Notes: a model not told the origin generated them from the letters alone. A DNA stretch of 64,000 nucleotides from Oceanobacillus sp. Castelsardo (GCF_001659985.1 NZ_LYCS01000001.1:124001-188000), one strand, 5' to 3'. Shown: positions 51,671-62,259, counted from the first letter of the stretch. A program made the numbers and translations.

Positions 51671-52912
51671 ATGTCTTCATTAAATAAAAATGGGAAGTTT
51701 ATTATGCACATAGAAAATTCATCAACGAAACTTCAATCTAGTGATTTAAATAAAAAGAATGAGATAGTGAAATCTTTGCTCGATAAAACCTACTTGAATG
51801 ATTTTTATTTACAAATATTTGAGAACGATTATGCCGACTATACAAAATTTAATGATATAGAAATGATTTATTTATATGTTCATGAAGAAAAAGATCAAGA
51901 TGATGATAAAAATACGCAGGAAAATACAAAGAGAGAGTATGTTAGGGATTTATTACAAGCTTACTTAACTTTTCGTAATTATAAGGAACTATTTAATCTA
52001 CCTTACATAGGAGGAGATTCTCTCTTTCGTTTAATTAAGGAAAAACAAATAAGACAATACCAAAATTGGTTGAAAACTGCTCCACTTGGAAAAGGGAACA
52101 AACCTTATTCGATAGCAACTATATCTAAAAAAACGACTGTATTAAAATCCTTTCTACATTATTTATATAGGAAGAAATACATCAAGGAACCCATACATGA
52201 AGCATTTATATCCGCCAAGGTTGGTAAAAAAGACAGACCAAACCGGGATATAACAAAAGAAGAAGTAATTCAACTGCTTGACCATTATAAAAATCAACCA
52301 ATTATCCATGGGTTATTGGCAGTACTAATAACAACTGGTGCAAGAATAGAAGAAATTTGTACAGTGAATATAAGCGACATAACATTAGAAAAGAATGAAA
52401 GAACTGAGGAATATCATTATTGGATGGAAGTTACTGGAAAGGGAAACAAAAAGCGGACTCTCTTAATTCACGATAATGTATTTGAAGCTATTGTAAGGTT
52501 TCGCAAAAGAAGGAGATTGGATACCGTTTTATCTCCAACGGATCACTCACCTTTATTCACAACACCTAAAGGAATAGCATATCGGCCTAAAAATTTATCT
52601 ATGTTTATTAATAAACATATAAATAATGCGGATGTTCCGTTTGTACAAGTAAATAATATGTTAAAAGAACAGGATGCTGCAGGTATACTGAAAGGAAAAG
52701 ATAAAAACAAAATAAGGTCCCTAACTCCTCATACTTTAAGACATGGATTTGCAATTATTAGTGCTGAAAATGATAGTGACGTCTATCGCATTATGCAAAC
52801 TCTAGGACATGAAAATTTAGAAACAACCATGATCTACCTAGAAAATAAACAATCCAAAACCCATAATGTTGGCCATGCATGGAAAAATAATGATGTGTTA
52901 CTTCATATTTAA
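51671..52912 (+). CDS. tyrosine recombinase (XerC/D-like integrase)
   Basis: A 413-residue site-specific recombinase. The N-terminal part includes a SAM-like core-binding domain (LLQAYLTFRNYKELF, then RQYQNWLK...YSIATISKKTTVLKSFLHYL). The catalytic residues are present: Arg in TTGARIEEIC near residue 224, Lys in TGKGNKKRT near 257, HTLRH near 354, His in LGHENLETT near 379 and Tyr in MIYLENKQ near 388. AAAGGAG precedes the ATG. It does not neighbour a tRNA or visible att site. Its partner seems to be the divergent double-HTH gene. Confidence 0.88.
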   Translation: MSSLNKNGKFIMHIENSSTKLQSSDLNKKNEIVKSLLDKTYLNDFYLQIFENDYADYTKFNDIEMIYLYVHEEKDQDDDKNTQENTKREYVRDLLQAYLTFRNYKELFNLPYIGGDSLFRLIKEKQIRQYQNWLKTAPLGKGNKPYSIATISKKTTVLKSFLHYLYRKKYIKEPIHEAFISAKVGKKDRPNRDITKEEVIQLLDHYKNQPIIHGLLAVLITTGARIEEICTVNISDITLEKNERTEEYHYWMEVTGKGNKKRTLLIHDNVFEAIVRFRKRRRLDTVLSPTDHSPLFTTPKGIAYRPKNLSMFINKHINNADVPFVQVNNMLKEQDAAGILKGKDKNKIRSLTPHTLRHGFAIISAENDSDVYRIMQTLGHENLETTMIYLENKQSKTHNVGHAWKNNDVLLHI

Positions 52913-52999
52913 TAAATACGACTCCTGGTGATTTTAGATTCACAGACTACCTTGTCTCTACGGATTACTATAATAATCTGTGTACTTGGAATTAAAAAT

Positions 53000-53042
53000 A
53001 AAAAGACTGAAGTTCTTCAAAGTAAGAATTTCAGTCTTTTAA
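53000..53042. terminator. bidirectional terminator between recombinase and phosphatase genes
   Basis: AAAAGACTGAAGTTCTT pairs with AAGAATTTCAGTCTTTT with minor mismatches. Confidence 0.85.
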
Positions 53043-53052
53043 ATAATGAATA

Positions 53053-53685
53053 TTAATTAGTCACACTAATCTTAGGTGCAAAAATTTGTTTATATTGATA
53101 ATCTCCATCCACTTCATCTATGGCAATCACACACGCATTATCGAAAGGTTCACGCTTCACATTATTATCAATCGGCCATTGCATCATAAAGGTTAAGAAC
53201 GCATGCATGAAAGCAGAATGACTTACCATGATCACATCTTCATAACGATTTTGTTCCTCGATTCGTTGTAGAAATGCATTATAAAACATGGTAGCACGAA
53301 GATAAACATCTGCCATCGATTCTCCGTTTGGATAGCGATAATAAAATGATCCGGAGGCTTTAAACTCTTTCTTTAGCTGTGGTGTACGATTATTAATGTT
53401 AAGTAAGTTTCCTAATTCCCATTCTCGAATTAATGGATTTTGAAGAAAAGGAACCTCACCTGGTAGCTCGGCATGTATTGCTTCTGCTGTTTGCATTGTA
53501 CGTTTATATGGCGAGCTATATAAAATAGCCTTCTCACTTACTACGTCCTTCAAAAATTCAGCGGTCGCTTTCGCCTGCTTCTGCCCAAGTTCCGTTAAAT
53601 GGTGCTCCGAATCATGAATATGCTCCATTATTGTATAATCGACATTATGTTCGGATTCTCCATGTCTAATAAGATAAATTGTCAA
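53053..53685 (-). CDS. histidine phosphatase family protein
   Basis: A 210-residue phosphoglycerate-mutase-like enzyme. The phosphorylated histidine is in YLIRHGESEHN at residues 4-14, and the second catalytic His in VIMVSHSAFMHAFL near 155. SSPYKRTMQTAEAI is typical of the branch that hydrolyses small phosphoesters. The substrate is unknown. TTG start after GGGGGGAAAGAG. Monocistronic. Confidence 0.88.
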   Translation of the reverse strand: MTIYLIRHGESEHNVDYTIMEHIHDSEHHLTELGQKQAKATAEFLKDVVSEKAILYSSPYKRTMQTAEAIHAELPGEVPFLQNPLIREWELGNLLNINNRTPQLKKEFKASGSFYYRYPNGESMADVYLRATMFYNAFLQRIEEQNRYEDVIMVSHSAFMHAFLTFMMQWPIDNNVKREPFDNACVIAIDEVDGDYQYKQIFAPKISVTN

Positions 53686-53739
53686 ACTCTTTCCCCCCTA
53701 AAAAATTTCTTCCTTAACAACTTTCCTACAATAATTCTA

Positions 53740-54537
53740 TTAGTCTACAACTTCTATAATACGTTGTGGATGTGTATATATATTTAATTTCTGATTTCTT
53801 GCAAATCCTATAACCGTAATACCTAAGTCTTGCGCAAGATTTAGTGCTAAATCAGTTGGTGCAGATTTTGATAAGAGTATACCTACTCCAATTTTAGATA
53901 TCTTCAATAGTACTTCGGAAGATACACGACCACTAAACACAATTAGTTTGTTGGTAAGATTTGTTTTTTCTTGTAAAGTATATCCATACAATTTATCCAA
54001 TGTATTATGTCTTCCGATATCCGTGCGAATGATTTGGAGTTCACTTTTACTAGCTAATGCAGCATTATGAAGACCACCAGTACGAATAAATGCTTGCGAT
54101 TGCTCTTGTAATTGCCCCATTAATGAATAACAATCATTCACGGATAAAGTCATCCTATTAAAAATAGTTTTTGCTGTTCTCATGTCATTCCTAAAGTAAA
54201 ATTGTCTACTTTTACCACAACAAGAACTAATTATACGTTTGGAGTGATCCACGTCAGATAAACGGAGGGTTTTATTTAAATCAACATAAGCAAACCCCAT
54301 CGATACATCAATTGATATTTTCTTTATCTCATTATAAAAACGAATGATACCTTCAGAGGCTAAAAAACCTATCACTAAATCTTCTAAATTAGTAGGAGAA
54401 CAAATCATCGTTGCGAACTCTTTTCCATTTAGAACGATTGTCAACGGAAATTCAGTTGCAATTTCTTCATCTAAAACAGTAGGTTCCATACCATTGAAAC
54501 GTATAATTTCCTGTCCATACTGTTTGGTATCGTACAT
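53740..54537 (-). CDS. fdhD: formate dehydrogenase accessory sulfurtransferase FdhD
   Basis: Delivers sulfur to the molybdenum cofactor of formate-dehydrogenase-type enzymes. IGFLASEGIIRF and TGGLHNAALA, DIGRHNTLDKLYGY and FSGRVSSEVLLKISKIGV are family signatures. The cysteine motif reads SSCCGKSR, with two adjacent Cys rather than CxxC. It lies 12 bases downstream of the molybdopterin oxidoreductase gene and is presumably cotranscribed with it. 265 residues, normal length. Confidence 0.92.
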   Translation of the reverse strand: MYDTKQYGQEIIRFNGMEPTVLDEEIATEFPLTIVLNGKEFATMICSPTNLEDLVIGFLASEGIIRFYNEIKKISIDVSMGFAYVDLNKTLRLSDVDHSKRIISSCCGKSRQFYFRNDMRTAKTIFNRMTLSVNDCYSLMGQLQEQSQAFIRTGGLHNAALASKSELQIIRTDIGRHNTLDKLYGYTLQEKTNLTNKLIVFSGRVSSEVLLKISKIGVGILLSKSAPTDLALNLAQDLGITVIGFARNQKLNIYTHPQRIIEVVD

Positions 54538-54549
54538 CTTCTACACCCT

Positions 54550-56901
54550 CTAACTTGGTTCCATTTCTAATTCCTCTACTCTTTTTTCTACATATTTCGT
54601 ATCTTTATGAGCAAAATACATTTCTGCTTTTTCAACTACTACTGCTACATTATATTCTGGAATACCTGCAAATTGTTCATATACTCCTTTTGGAATAAGA
54701 TCATTTCCTTCTGTCCAATGCACTTCAATATTCCCCTCTTTTAACGGTACAAATTTAGCACGGCCGTTAAACGTTCCATACTGATTATAAACGACAATAG
54801 CATCGCCTTCTTGGATATTTAGTTCCCTTCCATCATTCTCATTTATTAAAACATCATAACGATCAGCGTCATTAAATGGATCTTTTTCATCATATATCAT
54901 AGAATTAAACTGTTTTCCCCTACGTGTCGTCACATAAAAATGACCTTCTGGTTTACGAAGTTCTGGTAACTCTACCGATATTAAGTTACCTTTTCCATCA
55001 GAAGTTGGACAAATACCGCCTTCGCACAACCATGCTCCTCCCCATTGAAATACATCTCCTCTATTTTTTAAGTACTGAATTCCATCATAATTCGGAGCTG
55101 CTTGAGCAATTTCCCCTCGAATCTCTTCAGCATTTTTAAAATCAATTAGATGTTTAGATTCTGGTTTTACACGTTTGGCTAATTCTACATAGATTTCCCA
55201 TTCCGATCTTGCTTCTTCTATCCTTGGACCTTTTATTTCCGGTGAGAAGTACACCATTCTCTCTGTGGAGGTAGAGGTGCCTCCACCTGGCTGTTCATAT
55301 CTTGTCATTGCTGGTAGAACAAGTACTGCCTCGTTAGCATCTAAAAGTGTTGATGTATTTAAAATAATATCCTGATGTACCCGTATATCTATATTTTCTA
55401 AACAGTCCTTTACAAAATCAGGATTGGGCATGGTTTCTAGAAAATTTCCACCAGACATGTAATAGAGTTTGAGTTTTCTATCATGGCTTTCAGGAAGCAT
55501 CGCATTTTCTAAGGTAACTCCCACAATGTCACCTTGCCATTCAGGAATATCAAAACCCCAAATATTTTCCAACCTTTTTTTATTATTCTCATCAAAACTA
55601 CCACCTGGTAAAGAGAATGGATCAGCACCCATTTCTCCAGATCCTTGTACCCCTGAGTGACCACGGATTGGCATTAATCCACAATGTTCCCTCCCTAAAA
55701 ACCCTTGTAATAATGCTAGATTAGCAACTTGTGAGATATTATCCGTTCCAAATCGATGCTGTGTAAGACCCATAGACCAAACAAATACGGCAGAATTAGA
55801 TTTAGCTAGAAGTTCCGCAAGTTCTAACATCCGTTGTCTAGAGATTCCCGAGGATTTCTCCAGTTGCTCCCAGTTATAGGATGTAACCTTTTCTCGTAAT
55901 TCATTGAAATCGTTAACATGTTTCTTTATAAATTCATGGTTAAGGGCAGAACCCGGAACTTGTTCTTCCATTTCGAACCAATGCTTCATAATTCCGTGCA
56001 TGAATGCGATATCTCCACCAATATTTACTTGGTATGCATCATCTGCAATCTTTGTACCAAAAAGTGCCGATTCTGGGATGGATGGTACCCAATAATTGTC
56101 CATCGATGGTTCATGATACGGATTTATGATGATAATCTTTGTTCCCTTACGTTTTGCAGCATACATGTACTTAGTGGAAACTGGCTGATTATTTGCTGCA
56201 ACTGAACCCCAGAATACTAATACGTCTGTACCAATCCAGTCCTTATAATTACAAGTGGAAGCACCTACTCCGATAGAACGGCTTAAAGCTGTTTTAGAGG
56301 GAGAATGACAAATACGCGATGCATTATCAATATTATTTGTTCCTAAATAGCGGGCTACCTTTCCAAGTGTATAATACACTTCATTCGTAATACCTCGTGA
56401 GGTTGTGTAAAAGGAATATTGTTTCGGATTAAGCATTTTCATTTTCGAGGAAATATAATCCAACGCATCCTCCCATGAAATCCGTCTAAATTTATCTTCT
56501 CCAGAATTTCGAATCACAGGATATGGAATTCGACCAAGTTGTCTTAATTCACTACTATTCATTTTCCGTAAATCATGAATGTCTTTATGTAAGACTTCTG
56601 GTTTCATTGCAGGCATCGTATTCAATCGAAGTACATTCAAGCGAGTGGTACACACATGTGGACCTTTTAATGTTTGATCCTTTAGGCCTGACACACCCAA
56701 TGCACAGCCATCACAAACGCCCTGTGTTAATATACGACTAGCATAAGGTAGATTTTCTTTATTCTCCCAAATCACTTTCATTGTATCTCTTAAATGGTGT
56801 GGTTTAATTTTACCAAGACCAAACGGAACCTTACTCACCCATAAACTTGGATCCGGCCTTTTAGGTAAATTAATCGGACCTGAATGTTTGGTATTTCCCA
56901 A
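54550..56901 (-). CDS. FdhF/YdeP family molybdopterin oxidoreductase
   Basis: A 783-residue Mo-bis-MGD enzyme, related to formate dehydrogenase alpha subunits but of the YdeP branch. An N-terminal cluster-like region has GVCDGCALGVSG near residue 63 and HVCTTRLNVLR. The probable Mo ligand is the Cys in NASRICHSPS near 190, VFVWSMGLTQHRFGTDNISQ follows, and a C-terminal molydopterin-binding domain ends the protein. TTG start after GGGAGGAATAGAG. fdhD follows in the same operon. The true substrate of this branch is uncertain; in enteric bacteria YdeP is linked to acid resistance. Confidence 0.88.
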   Translation of the reverse strand: MGNTKHSGPINLPKRPDPSLWVSKVPFGLGKIKPHHLRDTMKVIWENKENLPYASRILTQGVCDGCALGVSGLKDQTLKGPHVCTTRLNVLRLNTMPAMKPEVLHKDIHDLRKMNSSELRQLGRIPYPVIRNSGEDKFRRISWEDALDYISSKMKMLNPKQYSFYTTSRGITNEVYYTLGKVARYLGTNNIDNASRICHSPSKTALSRSIGVGASTCNYKDWIGTDVLVFWGSVAANNQPVSTKYMYAAKRKGTKIIIINPYHEPSMDNYWVPSIPESALFGTKIADDAYQVNIGGDIAFMHGIMKHWFEMEEQVPGSALNHEFIKKHVNDFNELREKVTSYNWEQLEKSSGISRQRMLELAELLAKSNSAVFVWSMGLTQHRFGTDNISQVANLALLQGFLGREHCGLMPIRGHSGVQGSGEMGADPFSLPGGSFDENNKKRLENIWGFDIPEWQGDIVGVTLENAMLPESHDRKLKLYYMSGGNFLETMPNPDFVKDCLENIDIRVHQDIILNTSTLLDANEAVLVLPAMTRYEQPGGGTSTSTERMVYFSPEIKGPRIEEARSEWEIYVELAKRVKPESKHLIDFKNAEEIRGEIAQAAPNYDGIQYLKNRGDVFQWGGAWLCEGGICPTSDGKGNLISVELPELRKPEGHFYVTTRRGKQFNSMIYDEKDPFNDADRYDVLINENDGRELNIQEGDAIVVYNQYGTFNGRAKFVPLKEGNIEVHWTEGNDLIPKGVYEQFAGIPEYNVAVVVEKAEMYFAHKDTKYVEKRVEELEMEPS

Positions 56902-57039
56902 CTCTATTCCTCCCGTAAGAAGTAATGGATAATCATGTATTTAATAAATTTTCTAAATATTATTACTAAAATTATTTTAACATGGAAAAACTCAATCTTC
57001 AATTTTTCCCCTTGTAGATTTACTCGTTTATGATATACA

Positions 57040-57074
57040 AAAAGACAACTCACCTCCTCGGTAAATTGTCTTCT
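57040..57074 (-). terminator. terminator after fbp
   Basis: On the minus strand AAGACAATTTACCGAGGAGG..TTGTCTTTTTG: a short 7-bp stem with a T-run. Confidence 0.55.
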
Positions 57075-57083
57075 ACATACATT

Positions 57084-59018
57084 TTATTTCATATATCGAT
57101 ACTCCAACAAACTCTTCAGTGCAGCTACTTCTTCCAACAGTTCAGCTCCGACATTCGTTTCTCGAACCATCTTCCTCTCCACTTCTTCGTCCACTACTCG
57201 TTTCATCGATAAAACATCCGTTCCATTTTCTAGTAAGTTTTCTTTGGAATTAAAATGTTTATGTGCAACTAGTTTCATACCGTATGAATTATATAGTAAC
57301 GTATATCCAGCAATTCCTGTCGTCGATTGATAAGCCTTAGAAAATCCTCCATCAATTACAATCATTTTCCCGTTTGCTTTAATTGGGTTTTCTCCTTCTA
57401 TTTCTTTTACAGGTGTATGGCCATTAATAATGTGACTGTGATCTGGATCAAGATCAAAGTCTGTTAAAATTTTACGGCAAATTTCTTCGTTCTCACGTAG
57501 GTAGTAGTAAGGATTCTTCGTTTCTTTATGAGTTTCTTTCTCCTTTATAAAATATCTTTCAAAAGTTGTCATCGCTCTTTTACCGAATAGGGACGAATAT
57601 TCACCTGTCCATAAATACCAGACCATATCTGTTGAAAGATCTTCTGTTTCTTGTGGATGAGCAAAAGCATGTCTTAAATGATATTCAAAAATATCAAGTA
57701 AATCACGGCCCTCATAGGTTGTATTTTCAATGACCATTTTTTCCATATTTCCCTTTTCATCTAGAGGAACGCATCCATGAATTAATAGATTTCCATTATA
57801 TTTCAAATATAGACTACCTTTTTTCATAAGAAAATTCATATGTCTAGTTAGTTTTTCCGAATGCTGAACAGAGAATAATAGTTTATCGATTACTTCCTGT
57901 TCTTCTTCTAAGAGTTGTTCCGGATTGTCAGGATTAACGGTTGCAAAACAAGTATTTTCAAGTTTGTACGTTTTCCCCTGAATCGTTATTTCATTTTTAT
58001 CATAATCAATTTTCTCAAGCAAAAGCCTTTCTGACATATTAAAGAAAGAGCGTCGTTTTATAATAGGCATTTCCAGCTTGAACTGAATTATCGCAATCGC
58101 CTGATGCATTTTTGTGATTTGTAGACGTTCTTGATCTGTTATTTTTACATCAGGCTGTACCTTAGGTCTAAAAGCCGAATTATCATGATAATATTTCTCT
58201 GCAAGATTAAGGAGCGGTCTTAGATTGATTCCATACACGTCTTCAATAATGTCCAAATTATCATATCTAGCACTAATACGCAGAATATTAGCTAGACATA
58301 CTTTTGAACCTGAGAAGGCACCTATCCACAGTACATCATGATTCCCCCATTGAATATCAACCGAATGATAATCGATTAATGTATCCATAATTTTATCAGG
58401 TTGCGGTCCGCGATCATAAATATCCCCAACTACATGAAGATGGTCCACTACTAATCGCTGCATACAATAAGCAAGCCCGATAATAAGTTTATCAGCCTGA
58501 CCAAGAGAAATTACCCGCTCCACAATAATGTTATAATAAGGTTCTTTATTTAATAATTCATCTTCCGTCTTATAAAGTAACTCTTCAATGATGTAAACAA
58601 ACTGGTTTGGTAACGCTCTCCTTAATTTAGAACGTGTATATTTGGAAGAAGCAAAAGATATGAGCTTGACTAAATTCTTAATCGTTTCTGCATACCATTC
58701 ATGTAATTCTTCATTATTACTAAAATTATTTTTTATTAATTGTAGCTTATCTTCAGGATAATAAACCAGTGTCGTTAGTTCATTAATTTTTTCTTCTGAT
58801 AAAACGCTAAAGAAAAGCTCCACAATTTTTTCTCTCACTCTACCAGAACCATTTCTTAAAACATGTTGGAAAGATTGAAATTCCCCGTGTAAATCACTTA
58901 CAAAATGTTCTGTCCCCTTTGGTAAATTAAGAATAGCTTCTAAATTTATTAATTCATTTACTACTTTCTCTTCACTATCGTATTTCTCTGCAAGTAAATC
59001 CAAATATTTCTTATTCAT
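57084..59018 (-). CDS. fbp: fructose-1,6-bisphosphatase, class III
   Basis: Firmicute-type gluconeogenic FBPase of 644 residues, a metallophosphoesterase unrelated to the class I enzyme. Metal-binding motifs are [15 protein letters not shown] near residue 42, [14 protein letters not shown] near 197, [11 protein letters not shown] near 220 and [15 protein letters not shown] near 532. The ribosome binding site is GGGGGGAT. Monocistronic. Confidence 0.95.
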   Translation of the reverse strand: MNKKYLDLLAEKYDSEEKVVNELINLEAILNLPKGTEHFVSDLHGEFQSFQHVLRNGSGRVREKIVELFFSVLSEEKINELTTLVYYPEDKLQLIKNNFSNNEELHEWYAETIKNLVKLISFASSKYTRSKLRRALPNQFVYIIEELLYKTEDELLNKEPYYNIIVERVISLGQADKLIIGLAYCMQRLVVDHLHVVGDIYDRGPQPDKIMDTLIDYHSVDIQWGNHDVLWIGAFSGSKVCLANILRISARYDNLDIIEDVYGINLRPLLNLAEKYYHDNSAFRPKVQPDVKITDQERLQITKMHQAIAIIQFKLEMPIIKRRSFFNMSERLLLEKIDYDKNEITIQGKTYKLENTCFATVNPDNPEQLLEEEQEVIDKLLFSVQHSEKLTRHMNFLMKKGSLYLKYNGNLLIHGCVPLDEKGNMEKMVIENTTYEGRDLLDIFEYHLRHAFAHPQETEDLSTDMVWYLWTGEYSSLFGKRAMTTFERYFIKEKETHKETKNPYYYLRENEEICRKILTDFDLDPDHSHIINGHTPVKEIEGENPIKANGKMIVIDGGFSKAYQSTTGIAGYTLLYNSYGMKLVAHKHFNSKENLLENGTDVLSMKRVVDEEVERKMVRETNVGAELLEEVAALKSLLEYRYMK

Positions 59019-59552
59019 GATGCATCCCCCCTATAGCCTCATCATTGCTCAATAGCATATCATTATTAATAGGAAAATTAAATATTTTTTAGAGTAAGAG
59101 TATAGTATTCCTATATTTTAACATAATGGGTAATTTTTTATATATTATTGTGAGTTTTAGGTTTTGTTTTGTAGATGATTTATAATTAAGAAGGGAAAAG
59201 TGAAAGGAAAAATTTAAGAAATCGTGCTGAATATTAAGCCCCTAGCCAAGTTCTTGACCAAGCGGGCCTATGTCCATTATCGCTATATTTTAGTACTATT
59301 TTTAACTATACATGAAAACGACCACTTTTTCAGAATTTTTTTACCCCCAAAGTTTTTGGTGAAATTTATCCCCTCTCAAGCCACTCTTCCGGAAAAATTT
59401 CCTAGATAAGTAATTTAGAGTGGACGAATAACTGGCTAAGTAATAAAGGATTTCACACATATGACACATCAGCACAAGGAAAGTTTTACCAACTATGTTT
59501 ACATTTATGGATGAACAGGTAAAATAAGATTAAAAAGTTAAAGATTGGAGTA
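59019..59552. other. 534-bp gap between fbp and the TPR gene
   Basis: Holds the fbp promoter region (minus strand) and an unexplained stretch of higher GC at 59235-59410 (GGGCCTATGTCC, CTCTTCCGG). A 61-residue frame from 59224 is open but resembles no family. No RNA structure is identified with confidence. Confidence 0.35.
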
Positions 59553-59555
59553 ATG

Positions 59556-60689
59556 ATGTCTTCGATGGATATTTTCAATTTAGATGAAAGTATAAAAGAT
59601 TTTATAAATGAAACGAACAAAGATGACTTAGGTTCAATCGTGGAAGAATTCAAACGCGGTCTCTTTTCCATAGTCTTATCAAAAACAAAGCAATTTCGAG
59701 AAGAACATGAAATGGATCCCGGTTTAGAGAGAATCTTATCACTGGTTGACGCTACTTGTTATTCCCAAATTGGTGAAGGTAAGCATGCAGCAGAAATTAT
59801 TAGGATTATGTATGAGAACTCCCATGATAAGTCGATTGATGACTTGATTTTGTATGGTAATTTAGCGTTCATGTGTGACTATAAGCTTACTAGAAGAATT
59901 ATGTCTGATGCTGTTAAACAATTAGAAAATGAAGAAGGGTTCGACCGACTAAAAACGGCTCACGCCTATCTTGCACTAGGGGAGGCAGAAGAAAACTTAG
60001 AAAAGTATGTTCGGGCAATCAAATATTATAAAAAAGGCTTAAGCTTTTTCCCCGAAGAAGATAAACAAATGATTCTTTTCCTACATTATAAGCTTGGTGC
60101 ACTTCATTCCTTGATTAATGAAACGGGTGAAGCAATCGAGTATTTGCAAAAGACGATAGAACTTACTGGTGAAAATAATAAAGAAATAAAAATAAATAGT
60201 CTAGTTAGTATTGCAAAAATGTATGGAAGTAAAGATGAGTATGAAAAAGCTTTTACTTATTTAAATGAAGCAATCCCAATGTTCGAGGGATCTTCATTAG
60301 TTAATAAATTGGTACACGCAGAAGCTTATACAGAGATGGCCTTTAACTATTTTGACCAATCCCAACTTGATGAAGCAATTCCGTACTATAAAAAGGCAAT
60401 AGCCATTCATCGACAACTTCCTCAATATTCTGCGAGAGAACTTGGAATGATTTACATGCAATATGCCTATTGTAATGAGCATAAAGAGCAACCTGATAAA
60501 TCACTTGCAGCAAAAAATTATGAAAAAGCAATCGAACAACTAGAAAAAGCAAATGATATGGCACTATTAGAAAATGCGCTTGCGGATATTATTGCGTTTT
60601 TTGGAAGTATTGGCAATAACAAGAAAAAGCGTTTCTATGAAAACAAATTTGTGAAATTAACGAATGAAAAAGCTCATAGTGGGGCTTAG
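59556..60689 (+). CDS. tetratricopeptide-repeat protein
   Basis: A protein of about 377 residues made largely of TPR units (RAIKYYKKGLSFFPEED, GEAIEYLQKTIELTGEN, DEAIPYYKKAIAIHRQLP, NYEKAIEQLEKAND). The N-terminal 100 residues are helical without clear repeats. The layout recalls Rap/PlcR/NprR-type TPR proteins, but no HTH is seen and no peptide gene follows. ATG 59553 or 59556 follows TTGGAG. Function unknown. Confidence 0.78.
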   Translation: MSSMDIFNLDESIKDFINETNKDDLGSIVEEFKRGLFSIVLSKTKQFREEHEMDPGLERILSLVDATCYSQIGEGKHAAEIIRIMYENSHDKSIDDLILYGNLAFMCDYKLTRRIMSDAVKQLENEEGFDRLKTAHAYLALGEAEENLEKYVRAIKYYKKGLSFFPEEDKQMILFLHYKLGALHSLINETGEAIEYLQKTIELTGENNKEIKINSLVSIAKMYGSKDEYEKAFTYLNEAIPMFEGSSLVNKLVHAEAYTEMAFNYFDQSQLDEAIPYYKKAIAIHRQLPQYSARELGMIYMQYAYCNEHKEQPDKSLAAKNYEKAIEQLEKANDMALLENALADIIAFFGSIGNNKKKRFYENKFVKLTNEKAHSGA

Positions 60690-60746
60690 GACTAGGATTT
60701 GTGGTTATATAGTTTCTAAAACCATCATTAATGCAATAGTATATTT

Positions 60747-60796
60747 AAAAAGCACCTCGTAAAGATTGTAAACGACTTTTTACGAGGTGCTTTTTA
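60747..60796. terminator. bidirectional terminator between TPR and P450 genes
   Basis: AAAAAGCACCTCGTAAA pairs with TTTACGAGGTGCTTTTT. Confidence 0.92.
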
Positions 60797-60839
60797 TTTT
60801 GAGAAGATACGGTTTAGCATTAACAATCGAAAGGTAAGA

Positions 60840-62114
60840 TTAATCGCCATTTCCCCTAAGATTTTTCACTTGATTCATGACAAATCCACTTTTCGGTAAA
60901 CTTGGCATTCGCATCATGCTATAACTTAGGTTTTGCTCAGGTACATTGTAATCCATATGATTGATGAGCAAGCTTAAGCTTGCTTTCATTATTTCAATAG
61001 TCAAAGCTTCGCCAGGGCAACGATGACCTTTATTAGGATCTCCGCCACCTTGAGGAATGAGATCATATGGATTCTCTACTCTTTCTTTAAAACGTCCAGG
61101 GATAAATTGATTCGGATTTTCCCATAGATCTGGATGGCGGTTTGTCCCATAAATATCTAATAGAACAAGGTTTCCCTTTTTAAAATCATGCCCTTTCCAA
61201 AGAAAATCTTCACGTACTCTAGCTACTGCAAATGGGAAAAACGGATAATACCGGCGTACTTCCTGTACAAACATCTCATAAAGATCTTCGTTAGCATGGA
61301 TTAATTTTTCTTTTTCTTTTGGATTTTCCACTAAGGCTAATGCAAGCCAAACAATATAGACAGTTATCGCAACAATTGGACGTATGATATTAAGGATCTC
61401 CACAGCAACTATCTCAGCATTTAGAAGTTCCCCATTTGTATCGCGATACCAGGCCATACGATGGAGCGCTGTTTCTTCTTGTACATCTAGGTTTCCATTT
61501 CGAACATCTTTTATTAATTTTTGTAACCACATCTCTAGAGCATTCCGAGCTTGTCTCCCCTTCCAATGTCTGGGACCAACTGCCCCTGCGGAATCAAATA
61601 AAGCTTCCAATTGACTTGCTCTAAGAGATATATCACTTTTGGGTAATGGAACCCCTGCCCATTTACAAGCCGTTATAGCTAATATTTTCGTTACTTCATC
61701 ATATAAAACAACCTTTTCCTTACTTACCCATACATCAAGCGTTGATTCCCATTCTTCCCTAAATATCTTCACAACATCTTGTAGGCGTTCTTCTGTCATT
61801 AGCGACATAAATAATTGTTTGCGATGTTTATGACTGGAATCATCTATGGTTTGTATCGCTTTTTCACCGAATAAAGTTTGTCGTAATCTTTTGGGAGCTG
61901 CTCCATTTCTTTTGAATTTTGATTCGTCATAAAAAATTTTAACAGCCTCTTCCCCAGCAATACAAATAGCTTTCTGTCCACCTAGCAACCTGGTTTCAAA
62001 TATATCTCTACCAAACCGTTTTCTTCGATTGGATATGTATAAATAACCATCTTTCATCATGGCAAATGTATTATCGAAACCTTTATCAATTGGAATTTGT
62101 TCTCTGTATGGCAT
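60840..62114 (-). CDS. cypC: CYP152 fatty-acid peroxygenase (P450 BS-beta-like)
   Basis: H2O2-dependent cytochrome P450 that hydroxylates long-chain fatty acids, without a redox partner. The haem Cys lies in KGHRCPGEALTIE near residue 364. AVGPRHWKGRQARN, RPIVAITVYIVWLALAL (holding the substrate-carboxylate Arg of the CYP152 family) and VQEVRRYYPFFPF are family stretches. The usual P450 acid-alcohol pair is absent, as in CYP152. 424 residues; ribosome binding site GGAGTGAG. Some CYP152 enzymes also decarboxylate; which activity dominates cannot be told. Confidence 0.93.
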   Translation of the reverse strand: MPYREQIPIDKGFDNTFAMMKDGYLYISNRRKRFGRDIFETRLLGGQKAICIAGEEAVKIFYDESKFKRNGAAPKRLRQTLFGEKAIQTIDDSSHKHRKQLFMSLMTEERLQDVVKIFREEWESTLDVWVSKEKVVLYDEVTKILAITACKWAGVPLPKSDISLRASQLEALFDSAGAVGPRHWKGRQARNALEMWLQKLIKDVRNGNLDVQEETALHRMAWYRDTNGELLNAEIVAVEILNIIRPIVAITVYIVWLALALVENPKEKEKLIHANEDLYEMFVQEVRRYYPFFPFAVARVREDFLWKGHDFKKGNLVLLDIYGTNRHPDLWENPNQFIPGRFKERVENPYDLIPQGGGDPNKGHRCPGEALTIEIMKASLSLLINHMDYNVPEQNLSYSMMRMPSLPKSGFVMNQVKNLRGNGD

Positions 62115-62233
62115 TTTGACTCACTCCATCTAATAATTTTGTTATTGGTTTATATTATTAGTATGTCTTTTATTTCATTTTTCTATGAAGTGCCTAAAAA
62201 AACAGAATTCGTTTTAAAATTTGGCAAAATAAA

Positions 62234-62253
62234 AGAGAGGATAATCCCTCCCT
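62234..62253 (-). terminator. weak terminator after the lipoprotein gene
   Basis: On the minus strand AGGGAGGGATTATCCTCTCT with one or two mismatches, then TTTATTTT. Confidence 0.4.
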
Positions 62254-62259
62254 AGTTGT

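Noticed and set aside
59224-59409. 61-residue frame in the fbp-TPR gap
   Set aside because: No ribosome binding site and no recognisable domain; kept only as a note on the gap.
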